Shown here: one piece after another, positions 1-8,797 of the stretch | How positions within the stretch are numbered: the stretch's first letter is position 1 | Layout of the letters: every line of letters starts with the position of its first letter | DNA from: Calamus simplicifolius | Lineage: Eukaryota; Streptophyta; Magnoliopsida; Arecales; Arecaceae | Assembly (NCBI GenBank): GCA_900491605.1 | Contig: UESW01003879.1 | Span: forward strand, 1,207,593-1,271,592 | Direction: 5' to 3' | DNA length: 64,000 nt | Notes under the pieces: model-generated | Databases searched by the model: none | What the model was told of the DNA's origin: nothing | Seen by the model: the letters and a program-made list of their open reading frames with translations, nothing else | Program-made: the position numbers and the translations under genes

Positions 1-51
1 GAAGCCCGTGAGCCCCATACTGAGTCTAATCATGAGACCCCACCTCATCCT

Positions 52-990
52 ATGAGAGCCCAACAGCCTGACCTCTACATAAGGCCAAACCCTGGGAGAC
101 CACTTCGACCTGATCCAGTCCTAGATGTCATCCCTAGGAAACCCAATCATGAGGCAGTAGACCAAGAAGAAAGAGCCCTTAGAAGTGTCAGTCTTGAAGC
201 ACCTACTTTAGATGGCTCTATGGACCCTAAGGACTACCTAGATTGGGAGGAAGGGATGAACCAGTACTTTGACTGGTACGACATGTCTGAAGAGCGTAAG
301 TTTAAGTTTGCCAAGCTCAAGTTAGTACGACATGCTAGGTTATACTGGGCCACTTTAGAGCAAAGGTAATTATAAGAGGGAAGAGACCCTGTAGTCACCT
401 GGCACGCCATGAAGGCTAGACTTAGGTCCAATTATGTCCCCACATCATATGAACAGAGCCTATTGGACCAGTGGCAGGGATTAATTCAGGGTAGTAAAAC
501 TGTGAATGAATACATTGCTACATTCCAAGAGTATACCATGAGGTGTAATATCGTTCAGTCTGAGGAAGTCATCCTATCCAAGTTTAGGTATGGCCTGAGA
601 GCAGATATTCAAAGAGAACTCTACCTAAGAAGGGTACATGATTTAGAAGAAGCTTACCAAGTTGCTAGGGATTATGAACGTTTTCAGAGAGAGCCACCCT
701 ATCGTAGATCAGAGGCTACCAAGAGCCCTAGCCCATATCCAGGATCTAGCTAGGTCTATCCTAGTCGTCCCAGACCTACCCAGTACTCAGACCCCCGCCA
801 GACTTTCCCGAGTCGACCCAACACTAGCCGACCCAGTACAAGCTGAACTGAGTTGAGTTGACCCCAGAATAGTACCTCTATACCCCAGAGAGAGGATAAG
901 GGCAAATCTGTAGAGGTCCAAAGAAATTCCAACCCCCAGATCAAATGCTTTAGATGCAACAAACCGGGACATATGATCAGTTAGATCCCT
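52..990 (+). pseudogene. Chromovirus gag (capsid plus remnant CCHC knuckle), broken
   Basis: This encodes the Gag structural protein that would form the cytoplasmic virus-like particle. A Retrotrans_gag-type helical domain is read from about 230 to 700, with the family's typical stretches around DYLDWEEGMNQYF and the YERFQRE end. A stop at 367-369 splits the domain and the second part ends at a stop at 751-753. A zinc-knuckle beginning (CFRCNKPGH) is seen around 947-980 but is cut by a stop before its last cysteine. The start is taken at the first in-frame ATG, but the true start may be upstream of the window. Confidence 0.7.
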
Positions 991-1171
991 TCATATAGAT
1001 GAGTTACCTGAGACTGAATCTGAGTCCCTAGTTAAGCCTGAGGGAGAGGTCTATGAGGTTGATACTCATATGATAGATGAGTATGATGGAGAGGAGGAAA
1101 CATTTGAGTCTGAAGACCTACTAGGAGTGGTTAGATGTATCTTGACCCAGACTCAAACTAAGGATAAGGAA

Positions 1172-1800
1172 GATTAGTATAGGACTAACATCCTACAAAC
1201 TTTTGTTAAGATAGAGGATAAGGTGCTCAAGATCATAGTGGATAGCGGGGGTTGTGTCAATGTCATCTCTACCAATACAGTTAAGTCATTAGGATTGACC
1301 ATAATTCCCCATCCTAGTCCCTATAAGGTCCCATGGGTAGATTCCACCTCTATCTCAATCAAGTCCAGATGCCAAATACTAATCAAATTGCAAAATTATG
1401 AGGAAAAGGTCTGGTGCGATGTAATTCCTATGGGTGTTAGTAGTATTATATTAGGTCGACCTTGGCTTTACGATCACGATGCCACCTTGTTTGGTCAATC
1501 CAACATCTGCTCTTTTAAACACAATGGTAACAAGTATGTGATACATCTAACTCCACCTAGGGACCCAATCAAGAAAGGATCTATCAACCTTAAGGATAGC
1601 AAGCCAAGAGTTAATCTGATTAAAGCTAAGGAATTAGAAAAGGACATCACTAAGGGTAATCTTGTTTGGATTTTGATCACTAAAGAGATCTATGAATCAG
1701 TCCAAAAGGAACAACCCCCAGAAGTAATTGAGATCCTAAAGGAGTTTAAGGATGTCTTCCCTGAAGAATTGCCTGATCAGTTATCCCCCCTGAGAAACAT
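1172..1800 (+). pseudogene. Chromovirus aspartic protease domain
   Basis: This is the retroviral-type aspartic protease that would cleave the polyprotein. The catalytic signature IVDSGG is present near the start (about 1226-1250), and the second family landmark, IILGRPWL, follows at about 1444-1470. The reading frame is open through 1936 and runs into the RT linker, which carries the conserved DVFPEELP stretch. Between the gag remnant and this domain (990-1170) the sequence is acidic and partly out of frame. The domain itself looks intact, but its flanking frames are broken. Confidence 0.75.
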
Positions 1801-3392
1801 CCAACATGCCATTGACCTGATCCTAGGATCCACCCTCCCAAACCTTCCCCATTATAGGATGAACCCCACTGAGCATCAAAACTACAAAAATAAGTGGGAG
1901 AATTACTTAGGAAAGGTTTCATTAGGGAGAGCTTAAGTCCTTGTGCAGTTCCTACACTATTAACCCCTAAGAAGGATGGTACCTGGAGAATGTGCATGGA
2001 CAGTAGGGCCATCAACAAAATCACTATCAAGTATAGGTTCCCTATCCCCAGACTAGATGACATGTTGGACATGATGGCGGGTGCCACTATCTTTTCTAAA
2101 ATAGACCTTAAGAGTGGCTACCATCATGTTTGAATTAGACCAGGGGAGTGGAAGACTGCATTTAAGACTAGAGATGGTCTGTTTGAGTGGGTTGTGATGC
2201 CTTTTGGGCTGTCAAACGCACCTAGCACATTCATGAGAATCATGACCCAGGTCCTGAAAGAGTACACGAAAAAATTCTTAGTGATCTATTTTGATGATAT
2301 ATTAATTTATAGCAAGACCAAAGAGGACCATCTTAACCATCTCAGATTAATTTGTCAGACCCTTAGAGAGAATAACATATATGCAAACCTTAAGAAGTGT
2401 GATTTCATGACACATAGGGTTATCTATCTAGGTTTTGTGGTAACCTTAGAAGGTGTTTCAGTGGATCCTGAAAAGGTTAGGTCGATCGTAGAGTGGCCGG
2501 TACCCATGACGTTCACGATGTCCGCAGCTTCCATAGCCTAGCAACCTTTTACAGGAGATTCATTAGGGGATTTAGCACCATCGTCGCACCCATCACTGAT
2601 TATATTAGGAAGGGTAATTTTGAGTGGACTAAGTCAGCTAATAAGGCATTCCTAGAGCTTAAGGATAGGATGACTCATGCACCCATACTTAGACTTTCAG
2701 ACTTTTCAAAGGTATTTGAGGTTGCGTGCGATGCATCGGGAGTAGGCATAGGTGGAGTGTTAAGCCAAGAAAATCACCCCATAGCTTTCTTTAGTGAAAA
2801 ACTAAATGAAGCTAAACTTAGATATTCCACCTATGATAAGGAATTCTATGCGGTAGTACAAGCCCTTAAGTATTGGAGACATTACTTACTACCGCATGAG
2901 TTTGTCCTATTTTCTGATCATGAGGCACTCCAATTTCTGAACTCCCAAAAGAAGCTAAATTCTAGGCATGACAAATGGGTTGAATACATTCAGGCATACA
3001 CTTTTGTTCTGAAACACCGTGCATGTATAGAAAATAAGGTAGCAGACGCCCTAAGCCGTAAGTCTTTGTTGTTGAGTACTGTTAGCACCGAAGTTATAGG
3101 ATTCGATCAGATAAAAGATGAGTATGAGACCTGTCATGACTTTGGTGAAATTTATAAGATCCTTCAGCTAGGCCCATCCAGTACTAGTGGAGATTATACC
3201 ATCCAGGATGGTTATCTTTTTAGGGGCAATAGACTTTGTATCCCTAGGACGTCACTTAGAGAATTCCTAGTCTGGGAAACGCATGCTGGAGGATTAGCTG
3301 GTCATTTTGGAAGAGATAAGACTATTCTAGCGATAGAGGACCAATTTTACTGGCCAGGATTAAAAAGGCTCATTGCCCTGATAATAGCCTGA
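1740..3392 (+). pseudogene. Chromovirus reverse transcriptase and RNase H, broken
   Basis: The RT fingers and palm are read as FIRESLSPCAVPTLLTPKKDG, then KIDLKSGYHH, MPFGLSNAPSTF and the catalytic YFDDILIYS motif at about 2287-2313. RNase H follows from about 2700 (FEVACDASGVGIGGVL, then YDKEFYAVVQALKYWRHYL, ending in ADALSRK). There is a frameshift near 1915, a stop at 2131-2133 and another frameshift near 2500. RNase H and the N-terminal zinc-binding part of integrase share the open frame that ends at 3392. It would copy element RNA to DNA in the particle; in its present state it cannot be made as a single protein. Confidence 0.85.
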
Positions 3393-3982
3393 TGTAGAAC
3401 TTATGCCATTGCAAAACAGCAAAAGCAGAACACCGGTCTATATACTCCTTTGCCAGTGCCTGATCGTCCTTGGCAAGACCTCAGTATGGACTTCATTCTA
3501 GGATTACCTAAAACCCAAAGAAGCACGACTCCATCTTTGTAGTGGTCGATAGGTTCTCTAAAATGGCTCATTTCATCCCTTGTTCGCAAACCTTTGACGC
3601 ATCTAGGGTAACCCGACTTTTCTTAGACAACGTGGTCAAGCTCCATGGCCTTCCTAAGACCATTGTTTCTGATAAGGATGTTAGGTTCACCAGCTACTTT
3701 TGAAAAATGCTATGGCATCTGTTAGGGACCAAACTTAATTTTTCCACAGCCTTTCACCCCCAAACGGATGGGCAAACTGAAGTAGTGAACCGTAGTCTAG
3801 GAAACCTTCTTAGGTGCCTTGTAGGTGAACACCTAGGGATATGGGATTTATTACTGCCTTGTGCAGAGTTCGCCTACAATAGCTCAGTGAACATGTCCAC
3901 GAGCAAGAGTCCATTTGAGATAGTCCATGGGTACAAGCCTAATCGTCCACTTGATCTAATTCCTTTACCCCTCCACACATGA
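3270..3982 (+). pseudogene. Chromovirus integrase zinc-binding and catalytic core, broken
   Basis: The HHCC zinc-binding start (HAGG..GHFGRDKT) is read before the stop at 3390-3392, and its cysteine part follows it. The DDE core is recognisable in three frames: the first aspartate in LSMDFI (about 3484), the second in IVSDKDVRFT (about 3661-3690) and the glutamate in HPQTDGQTEVVNR (about 3757-3795). Stops at 3390, around 3540 and around 3702 and a terminal stop at 3980 break it. Integrase would insert the cDNA into host chromatin. Confidence 0.8.
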
Positions 3983-4129
3983 GTCTAAGAGTTCGCACAA
4001 GCATTTGCACAACATATCAAAGACTTACATAAGGACATTAGCCAGAAAATAAATCTAAGTAATGAAACTTATAAAAGACTGGCTAACTCCTGAAGAAGAG
4101 CCAAAGAGTTCGGTGTAGGGGATTATGTC

Positions 4130-4678
4130 ATGGTTAGGCTTAGGCTTGAACGGTTCCCACCAGGTACCGTTAAGAAACTTTATGCTCGTGGAGCTCGTCC
4201 CTTTAAAATAATAGAGAAGGTAGGACCCAATGCCTATGTGCTAGATCTGCCCTCGGATTGGGGCATTAGCTCTACCTTCAATATTGCAGACCTAGTAAAA
4301 TATAGAGAACCGACAGTGATTCCTAGTGAGTACTTTGGACCTAACCCTCCTTTCATGAGTGAACCTACCCAAGAGTGTCCACCACCAATTTTACCTGAGC
4401 GAGGAGAGCGGATCGAGGGTATCCTAGATGATCAAGCCATTACGATCCAGAACCGCGGTTATCAATGCTACCTGGTCCGATGGCAGGGTCGCTCCGAATC
4501 TGACGATTCATGGATTACTCGAGAGGACTTGCAACACCTCGACCTAGACCTACTAGAGAGATATCAGAGTCAGAATGACCCATACTCCATTGGGTCGAGT
4601 TCTTCCCACCTCGGGAGAATTGGTGCGGGCACCAGTTTCAAGCAGAGGATTCTTAACCCTCTGTGGATATCTAATTAG
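4130..4678 (+). pseudogene. Chromovirus integrase C-terminus: GPY/F module and chromodomain
   Basis: This 182-residue open segment holds two integrase modules. Residues 1-65 match the GPY/F-type module (basic start, then ARPFKIIEKVGPNAYVLDLP). Residues 100-145 form a chromodomain: ERIEGILDD, then YLVRWQGRSESDDSWITREDL, then a helix ending LLERYQS. The WQG..ESDDSW core is the usual site that reads methylated histone H3 and would steer integration to heterochromatin. The segment is intact but separated from the integrase core by stops at 3980 and about 4092. The stop at 4676-4678 is the likely pol end. Confidence 0.85.
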
Positions 4679-4708
4679 TTATGATTCAGGTCTTAAGTTG
4701 GGAAATAA

Positions 4709-4795
4709 AGTTTAGTTTATTTTGAGTTCCGTCCAGTTCATTTTATTTTAAATTGAGTCCTATCCAGTTCAGTTTATTTTAATGTGAGTCCTATA
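4709..4795 (+). repeat. Short ~35-bp tandem repeat at the probable 3' LTR start
   Basis: Two and a half imperfect copies of a unit built around GAGTCCTATCCAGTTCA followed by a TTTATTTTAA stretch lie just after the chromodomain ORF. They are non-coding and probably belong to the chromovirus 3' untranslated region or LTR. Confidence 0.6.
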
Positions 4796-4964
4796 GTAAG
4801 TTCATCAGCTTACAAGAGGAGACATCAGTATTGGAGCAGAAGACAAGGCCATCACAGTCAGACAGAGCAGCTGCTAAATTCAAGTTGGTGCCACACATAT
4901 TTCAAGCAGCCCACATGCCACCTAACAGAGCAAGCAACCTTACCGATCTGGATGATCATTTTCC

Positions 4965-5225
4965 TCATCTGGATGCCACAGATTTCATGCCGAATCCAGC
5001 TGCTGCTAATTGCATCTAGAAGATCACCTTCCTTGGACGCTGCAGATTTCATGCCAAATTAAGCTACTGCTGATTGCATCTCAATCATATCTAGAAGATC
5101 ACCTGCCTCATCTTGATGCCACAGATTTCATGCCGAATCTAGCTGCCACTGATTGCATCTAGAAGATCACCTTCCTCATCTGAACGCGGTAGATTTCATG
5201 CCAAATTTGATTAGGGCACCTTTTT
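4965..5225 (+). repeat. Imperfect 63-79 bp tandem repeat, four copies
   Basis: Four copies centred on the words CAGATTTCATGCC and CATCTAGAAGATCACC start at about 4969, 5033, 5113 and 5181. The copies differ in length (63, 79 and 69 bp apart) and in sequence, so the array is old. It lies in the probable U3 part of the chromovirus LTR, where such repeats often modulate transcription; that role here is inference. Confidence 0.6.
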
Positions 5226-5280
5226 TTTTCTTTTCTCTCTTTTCATATCTGTATTTTCTTGGGCCCCAAGTCTCTTGCTC

Positions 5281-5290
5281 TATAAAAAAG
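5281..5290 (+). promoter_or_regulatory. TATA-like box in the probable chromovirus LTR
   Basis: TATAAAAAAG sits in a sequence typical of an LTR core promoter: upstream T-rich and C/T-rich tracts, and downstream an A/T-rich segment. The assignment rests on position and composition only, because the partner LTR is not in the window. Confidence 0.4.
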
Positions 5291-5400
5291 ACCCTATTGT
5301 ATGAATGATATCTTTTATTATTAATCAATCAATCCAAGTTTTGAGTTATTGTAATTTTTGTTAATTGGTTCTCTGGTACTCTTGTTTCCCTCCTCTTGCG

Positions 5401-5637
5401 CATGCCAACATCCCAAGTCTCTAGGAGAAACCCTGGCCGCCACCTTTGTCTTCCACTAGTGGACACCCAAGAGCCCTTGGCCGACCTTCCCTTTTCTCTA
5501 CTCATTCCTTGTCTTTTTGCCTCTATTCTAAATTTTCTCTATTATTCTTTAACCCTTGTATGGTGATCTTGCATATCCCTCAGTAGCTACAAATCCAGGA
5601 TTCAAGGTGATCGTCATCTAGGTCAGTGGATACTTGG
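5401..5637. other. Unassigned left flank of element A
   Basis: No gene is seen. Because element A has perfect target duplications, this stretch was once continuous with 15731 onward. It may be the rest of the chromovirus LTR or leader, or older unrelated DNA. It is T-rich and holds no convincing ORF. Confidence 0.4.
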
Positions 5638-5802
5638 TGTTGACCCAATTATTGATTTAAATAAAGGAATTGAGTATATTTATTTGATTACTAATGGATT
5701 TGACAAATGTTTTAGGGCTTAAAAATATTTAATCGATTTAAAGGTATTAAGAAATGAGTTTTGAATCAATTGCAAATCATAAGTTTCAAAGTTTCAGAAC
5801 CT

Positions 5803-6069
5803 GGAGTCGACACCTAGAGTTTCGGAGCTGACACCCAGAGTTTCAGAGTCAACACTTACAGTGTCTGGAGCCAACTCCGATGCGGGGACAGAATGCTTGT
5901 TTTCTGAGCATCTTGAAGCCGACACACACAGTATTCTAGAGCCGACACCTGACGATGGCGAGCCGACACTTAACTTTTTTGGAGCCAACTCCTCGATGAA
6001 CTCAGAACTTTCTATTTTTGGATAAATAACTTGGAGCTGACACCTGAAAAGTTGGAGCCGACTCCAACC
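5803..6069 (+). repeat. Array of GRGYCGACWCC motifs in U3 of the A 5' LTR
   Basis: Ten copies of an 11-bp near-palindrome (for example GAGTCGACACC, GAGCCGACTCC) lie at irregular 15-50 bp intervals. Five of the ten have CG changed to TG or CA (for example near 5826, 5846, 5870, 5990 and 6046), whereas all ten are intact in the 3' LTR at 14457-14723. The function is unknown; a binding site for a dimeric protein is one possibility. Confidence 0.8.
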
Positions 6070-6103
6070 TATCTGGGACAAAAATTTAAAATGCCAGATC
6101 AGC

Positions 6104-6215
6104 TCTAACGATAATATTTCCTTTTTACCTAACTTCTAACGAATATATTTTGTTTCCAAGTACACTCCAACGGCTAGTTTCTTCCCAAAAATGGATTAAA
6201 GAAAATCTATAAAAA
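6104..6215 (+). promoter_or_regulatory. Core promoter of the A 5' LTR: three MSA-like sites and a TATA box
   Basis: TATAAAAA is at 6208-6215. Upstream, starting at 6104, 6135 and 6166 (exactly 31 bp apart), are three copies of a site like the plant M-phase-specific activator YCYAACGGYYA. The third (TCCAACGGCTA) fits perfectly. In this LTR the first two are damaged, reading AACGA instead of AACGG; in the 3' LTR all three keep AACGG. Use by MYB3R factors is inference. Confidence 0.6.
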
Positions 6216-7072
6216 GGGAGAAGGCCCGTTTGAAAAACAACAACGAAAATAGAAAAAGAGGGAAAAACGGAAAATAGAGAGAATATTCAAATCAAAAATC
6301 CGAGAAGTCTTGAGCCTGAAATCCAAGAGAGAAGTATTCAAATTCAAATCCTTCCACTTCACAAAGCTCAAAGAAGAGTCCAAGGCGTTCAAATTTGAAA
6401 AATCGAAGGATTCACAAAAAGGGGAAGAAGCTCTGTTTTGAAGATTTTCCAACTTCTCATCTGCAACATTTGCAACGAATCAAAGCTGAGGCCTGATTCA
6501 ACATCTCCAAAGAGAAGAGGAAAAGAAGAAAAGAAGAAAAGCTCAAATCCAATCCACTTCAAACAGGCTTTTCTAAACCTTGTTCATTTATTTGAATATT
6601 TGCTCATTTAAGGAGCTGTCTTGTATCTTAAACATTGTTCTTTCTTATTTTTGCTGGTTCAATCAGGGGGATTGAACTAGTGGAGATTATATACCTCGGG
6701 TCAAGCTAGTTTAGCTTGAGTTTAGGGTTTTGTGCTGGTGAGCCCGAAAAACTGGCTGGGTTCGTTGTGATCCCGGGTAAAATAATAAGTTGTGAGTTAT
6801 GATCTTGGAAACAACTCAACTGTAATCAAGAGGATTATAGTGTGGACCCAAGTGAGTCTTGGGAGTGGATGTAGGTGTTGGATACACTGAACCACTATAA
6901 AATCTGTGTGTTTGCCGTGCTTCGATTATCTCTATCTCTATCTCCTTGTTTGTGCTTTATATTTGCATTGCATTTAATTTCATTTATCTTAAAGCCAATA
7001 GTTTTAAAAGGTTAAAATTTTTTAAAGTACCCAATTCACCCCCCCTCTTGGGTTACCATCTGGGCCAACAAT

Positions 7073-7084
7073 TGGTATCAGAGC
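7073..7084 (+). other. Primer-binding site of element A
   Basis: TGGTATCAGAGC, two bases after the LTR, is complementary to the 3' end of plant initiator methionine tRNA. That tRNA is the usual primer for minus-strand synthesis in Ty1-copia elements. Confidence 0.9.
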
Positions 7085-7131
7085 TAGTGCTCATTTGAAT
7101 CTGATCACACGATCAAGAGCTAAAGATCCAA

Positions 7132-8785
7132 ATGGCAGCTCAAGTTGGATCTTCATTTGCTGAAGGTCATTCCACAAATAGACCTCCCTTATTTAATGGT
7201 TCCAACTATTCATATTGAAAAGCAAGAATGAGGATATTTATTCAAGCTTTTGATTATGAATTGTGGAGTGTTATAATTAATGGACCTAGCACACCCACAC
7301 ACATTGTTGATGGCTCTATTGTTCCTAAGCCCGAAAGGGATTGGAATGATAATGATAGAAAATGGCTCAGCTCAATGCTAAGGCCATGAATGTCTTGTAT
7401 TGTTCATTAGATGCAAACGAATTTAATCACATTTCTACATGTAATTCTGCAAAAGAAATATGGGATAGATTAGAGGTTACCCATGAGGGTACTAATCAAG
7501 TAAAGGTATCTAAAATAAATATTCTTGTTCATAAATATGAATTATTTATCATGGAGCAAACTGAAACTATTGCATGCATGTATACTAGATTCACCGATAT
7601 TGTAAATGGTTTGAAAAGTCTAGGCAAGACCTATACTAATTCTGAACTTGTTCGCAAAATTCTTAGGTCACTACCAAGGACTTGGGAAGCAAAAGTGACA
7701 GTAATCCAAGAAGACAAGGACCTCAACACCTTACCCTTGGAGGAGCTACTTGGATCCCTTATGACCCATGAATTAACTATGAAGCATCACATAGAAGAAG
7801 ATGTGAAGAAGAAAAAGACTATAGCTCTTAAGGCTGCAGAAAGTGAGGAGAGCTGCAGTGATAATGATGATGATGATAATGAGACAGCTCTTCTAGCAAG
7901 AAAATTTAAAAAATTCATGAGAAGAAAGAGACCTTTCCACAAGAAGAAATCTGGAATTAAGATGGAAGGAGAAAAAGAAAAGGAAAAGGACAAGGACAAA
8001 GAGAAAGACCCCTTGATTTGCTATGAATGTAAGAAACCGGGGCACTTTAGATATGATTGTCCACAATTGAAGAAGACTTACAAGAAGAAGAAGAAAGCCT
8101 ATGTTGCAATCTGGAGTGACAGCGATGAATCCTCTTCAGAGGAAGAACAAAAAGAAGTTGCAAACATTTGCTTTATGGCAAACAACGACAGCGAGGTAAG
8201 TTCCGAAAACTCTAGTGATGAGTTTGCATTTGATGAATTATTTGAAGCTTTCAATGAACTAGTAGATGATCTTAAAGTTTTGAAAAAGAAATACAAATCT
8301 TTGAAAAATGAAAACTCAATTCTTATTAAAGAAAAAGATTATCTTACTAATGAAATTAAAATGCTAAAATCTGAAAAAGAAAATATGACAAAAGAAAGAG
8401 AATCAATTTCCAATAAAAATGATAAGCTAAAGAAGGAAGTTGATAAATATAAGAATATTGTTGATAAATTTACTTATAGTTCTGAAAAACTTAATTTATT
8501 GTTAAGCAATCAAAGAGCTATAATGATAAAGCTGGTTTAGGATATAGACCTAACTTAAAACAAAAATTTATCAAATACTTTTTTAGAAAAGAACAAAATA
8601 GAGATAATGTTACATGTCATTATTGTAACAAGAAAGGCCATAAATCCTATGAATGTGATGCAAGAAACAGTAACAAAAAATTAAATAATAAAGGCAAGAA
8701 AATATGGGTTCCCAAAGGAACGATCTTTTATGCTACTAACCATGAAGGACCCAAGAAGGCTTGGGTACCTAAATGTAAGACTTAA
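7132..8785 (+). pseudogene. Element A gag: capsid, two CCHC knuckles, coiled coil; broken
   Basis: The start is the ATG at 7132, equivalent to the gag start in the sister elements. A UBN2/copia-type capsid domain runs to about 7790. A basic and acidic stretch, a first zinc knuckle (CYECKKPGHFRYDC, about 8021-8062), an acidic region, a Lys/Glu-rich coiled coil of about 80 residues (about 8240-8490) and a second knuckle (CHYCNKKGHKSYEC, about 8617-8658) follow. The end is the conserved TAA at 8783-8785. Lesions are a nonsense codon at 7216-7218 and single-base losses near 7355 and 8526. A splice-donor-like GAG/GTAAGT lies inside at 8193-8200. Confidence 0.85.
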
Positions 8786-8797
8786 TTATTTTTGCAG
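8196..8797 (+). other. Candidate intron joining gag to pol in element A
   Basis: The donor is GAG/GTAAGTTCC and the acceptor is TTATTTTTGCAG/GAG. The interval is 602 nt, one base short because of a deletion in this copy. Both borders fall between codons, so splicing would fuse the first part of Gag in frame to the protease start and skip the gag stop, coiled coil and second knuckle. The same arrangement occurs in B, C and E. No transcript evidence is available here. Confidence 0.45.

Larger units (their letters stand above)
1..5400 (+). mobile_element. Ty3-gypsy chromovirus, degenerate, truncated by the window edge
   Basis: The coding order gag, protease, reverse transcriptase, RNase H, integrase, chromodomain is read on the plus strand and is diagnostic of a Ty3-gypsy chromovirus. 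The 5' LTR and primer site lie outside the window. At least six stops or frameshifts interrupt the polyprotein, so it cannot be expressed as one product. LTR-like sequence (short tandem repeats, a TATA-like box) follows the chromodomain from about 4680. The 3' LTR end could not be fixed because the 5' LTR is not available, and element A is inserted nearby. The subclade (Tekay/Del or Reina) was not resolved. Confidence 0.85.
5638..7070 (+). repeat. 5' LTR of element A
   Basis: This 1433-bp direct repeat pairs with 14285-15725. It starts TGTTGACCC and ends CCAACA. U3 holds a repeat array (5803-6069), three AACGG-type sites and a TATA box at 6208. The transcribed part continues through A/G-rich leader sequence to a conserved U5 end with a C-tract and CTTGGGTT. 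This copy has lost more CG dinucleotides than the 3' LTR. Short ORFs inside it are not considered genes. Confidence 0.95.

Noticed and set aside
7073..7084. tRNA gene remnants next to LTRs
   Set aside because: Only the 12-nt primer site complementary to initiator-Met tRNA is present; there is no tRNA fold.
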